43,201 nucleotides of DNA from Planctomicrobium piriforme (GTDB lineage Bacteria; Planctomycetota; Planctomycetia; Pirellulales; UBA1268): assembly GCA_945869735.1 (NCBI GenBank), contig CAMBPQ010000024.1, forward strand, positions 1 to 43,201, written 5' to 3'. Position numbers and translations under genes: made by a program. Below, piece after piece: positions 42,218 through 43,201 of this stretch. Positions within the stretch are counted from its first letter, which is position 1; each line of letters starts with the position of its first letter. Under the pieces are notes generated by a model. That model was not told where the DNA came from. It ran no database searches and was given only the letters and a program-made list of their open reading frames with translations.

Positions 42218-43165
42218 TCACGCCGTCTTCCGGTAGACGAGCCACCGCAGCTCGATCGGCGACGCCTCCCGCGGAACATCGAAAACGTCCTGTCCGCTCA
42301 CCCAGCTCCCATACCAGTTGGTCGGCGGCCAGGCCGTCGCGGGCAGGTGGGCCTGCTCGTAGTCGTAGACGGAGTCGTCCGACTCAAGCGCGAGCGGCAG
42401 TCCCGCCGTTGCCGCCGCGAGTTCATCCCGGGTGAAGATCGCCGAGTAGCACTGCTGGGCGAGTTCACAGGCGGCAGCGTCGGGAGCGTAGCCGTCGCGG
42501 GGCACGAACGTGTTCAAGACCAACAGCCCGCCGGGGGCGAGGCACTCGGCAGCCAGCGTGAACACGCCGCGGAGCTGTGCGGTGGTGCGAAAGTCGGAGA
42601 CCACTTCCGAGACCAGGATCAGCCGGTAGTCGCGGCGGAGATCATCGGCGGTGGAGAAGACGTCGCGTTGGATCACCCGCACGGCCAGCGATTCCCGCTC
42701 GGCCTCCTGGCGGATCATGTCGGCGAACTTCGGAGCCGGTTCGACCGCGTCCACCGGGTGGCCGCGCCGGGCCAGCGGCAGCGCATTGCGGCCGGTGCCC
42801 GCGCCCACGTCGAGGATCGGAAAGCTGGTGGGGTCGGCGGCCGCCGTGGCCAGCGCCCAGACGCGGGCATCAGGCTCGGTGCCGAAGAGCGGCGGCTGGC
42901 GGGTGGCCACCCAATGATCGTATGCCGACTCGAGGCTCGCCCACTGTGCCTTGACGTGGTAGTTCACCATCAGGCCGACGGGCGAATCGTAGGTGATGAC
43001 GATTTCCGACCGCGGGGAGGCTGCAAAGGCGGCGGCGAGTTGGCCTGCCAGCACGCCGCGGAGTTGGCCGAGTTGTTCGGCGTTGAACGACACGCCGATG
43101 CCCGTGAACACGCGGTCGCACATCGTCACGTAGTCGTCGAGCATGGCCGGCACGGCCGGCAGCAC
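42218..43165 (-). CDS. SAM-dependent methyltransferase, N-terminus possibly beyond the window
   Basis: The product, 315 residues from the GTG at 43165, is a class I methyltransferase. Motif I is ILDVGAGTGRNALPLARRG, the acidic residue is in VDAVEPAPKFADMI, and RLILVSEVVSDF marks motif IV. The N-terminal segment SGSLVLPAVPAMLDDYVTMC resembles the start of a family known to me from cyanobacteria and planctomycetes, and part of it lies upstream of the GTG. The frame is open to the right edge, so the true start may be outside the window; the ATG at 43144 is a shorter option. The C-terminal domain (YEQAHLPATAWPPTNWYGSW) is specific to this branch. The substrate is unknown, and the gene is convergent with the preceding methyltransferase. 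Confidence 0.83.
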   Translation of the reverse strand: MLPAVPAMLDDYVTMCDRVFTGIGVSFNAEQLGQLRGVLAGQLAAAFAASPRSEIVITYDSPVGLMVNYHVKAQWASLESAYDHWVATRQPPLFGTEPDARVWALATAAADPTSFPILDVGAGTGRNALPLARRGHPVDAVEPAPKFADMIRQEAERESLAVRVIQRDVFSTADDLRRDYRLILVSEVVSDFRTTAQLRGVFTLAAECLAPGGLLVLNTFVPRDGYAPDAAACELAQQCYSAIFTRDELAAATAGLPLALESDDSVYDYEQAHLPATAWPPTNWYGSWVSGQDVFDVPREASPIELRWLVYRKTA

Positions 43166-43201
43166 GAGCGAACCGCTGACAACAGCCCGTCGCTGGAGCC
43201 G

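Overview
The window looks like a chromosomal segment from a high-GC member of the Planctomycetota, probably Pirellulales-like; I infer this from gene content, not from a database search. Supporting content: a DUF1570-type putative metalloprotease, a DUF4175-like giant with a Gln/Gly/Glu-rich tail, a DUF4340 protein next to a fused GldF-GldG-like ABC protein, an ECF sigma factor paired with a membrane protein whose C-terminus resembles DUF1559 proteins, a PEGA lipoprotein, and an atypical kinase with the catalytic loop HVDLHKREN. There are no rRNA or tRNA genes, no prophage and no CRISPR array that I can see. Most of the window is ordinary, densely packed chromosome.

Layout. 1-217: interspersed repeat. 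218-2506 (minus): PEGA lipoprotein, phenylacetate-CoA ligase-like enzyme and DUF971 protein, closely spaced. 2645-7413 (plus): PP2C phosphatase, atypical kinase, LptF/LptG-type permease, sugar-phosphate isomerase/epimerase-like protein. 7440-11560 (plus): DUF1570 protein, a 497-bp repeat-filled gap, transketolase. 11561-12126: remnant of an IS630-type transposase between two inverted copies of a repeat. 12127-13839 (minus): ECF sigma factor and its putative membrane partner. 14222-15826 (plus): NCS2-like permease, tail to tail with lptD (15837-19136, minus). 19481-23363 (plus): RND/MMPL transporter and leucyl aminopeptidase. 23656-37797 (minus): seven genes in one orientation, in transcription order DUF4175-like protein, nadB, ABC ATPase, GldF-GldG-like fusion, DUF4340 protein, FabH-like ketosynthase and oligoendopeptidase F. 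37995-40183 (plus): lpxK and a family 2 glycosyltransferase overlapping by 4 bp. 40235-43201: GNAT acetyltransferase and two methyltransferases.

How the genes fit together. Four or five genes scattered over the window serve a lipopolysaccharide-type outer membrane: lptD (outer-membrane translocon), an LptF/G permease, lpxK (lipid A 4'-kinase), the glycosyltransferase coupled to lpxK, and perhaps the atypical kinase beside the LptF/G gene. The ATPase, GldF-GldG fusion and DUF4340 protein look like one ABC-type membrane complex of unknown substrate. The sigma factor and its partner form a regulatory pair. The rest is metabolism (transketolase, L-aspartate oxidase, aminopeptidase, oligopeptidase).

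The least ordinary features are two families of non-coding interspersed repeats (three copies each), the deleted IS630 remnant trapped between inverted repeat copies, and the DUF4175-like protein, whose roughly 590-residue low-complexity region contains a perfect hexanucleotide tract and an isolated four-cysteine cluster.
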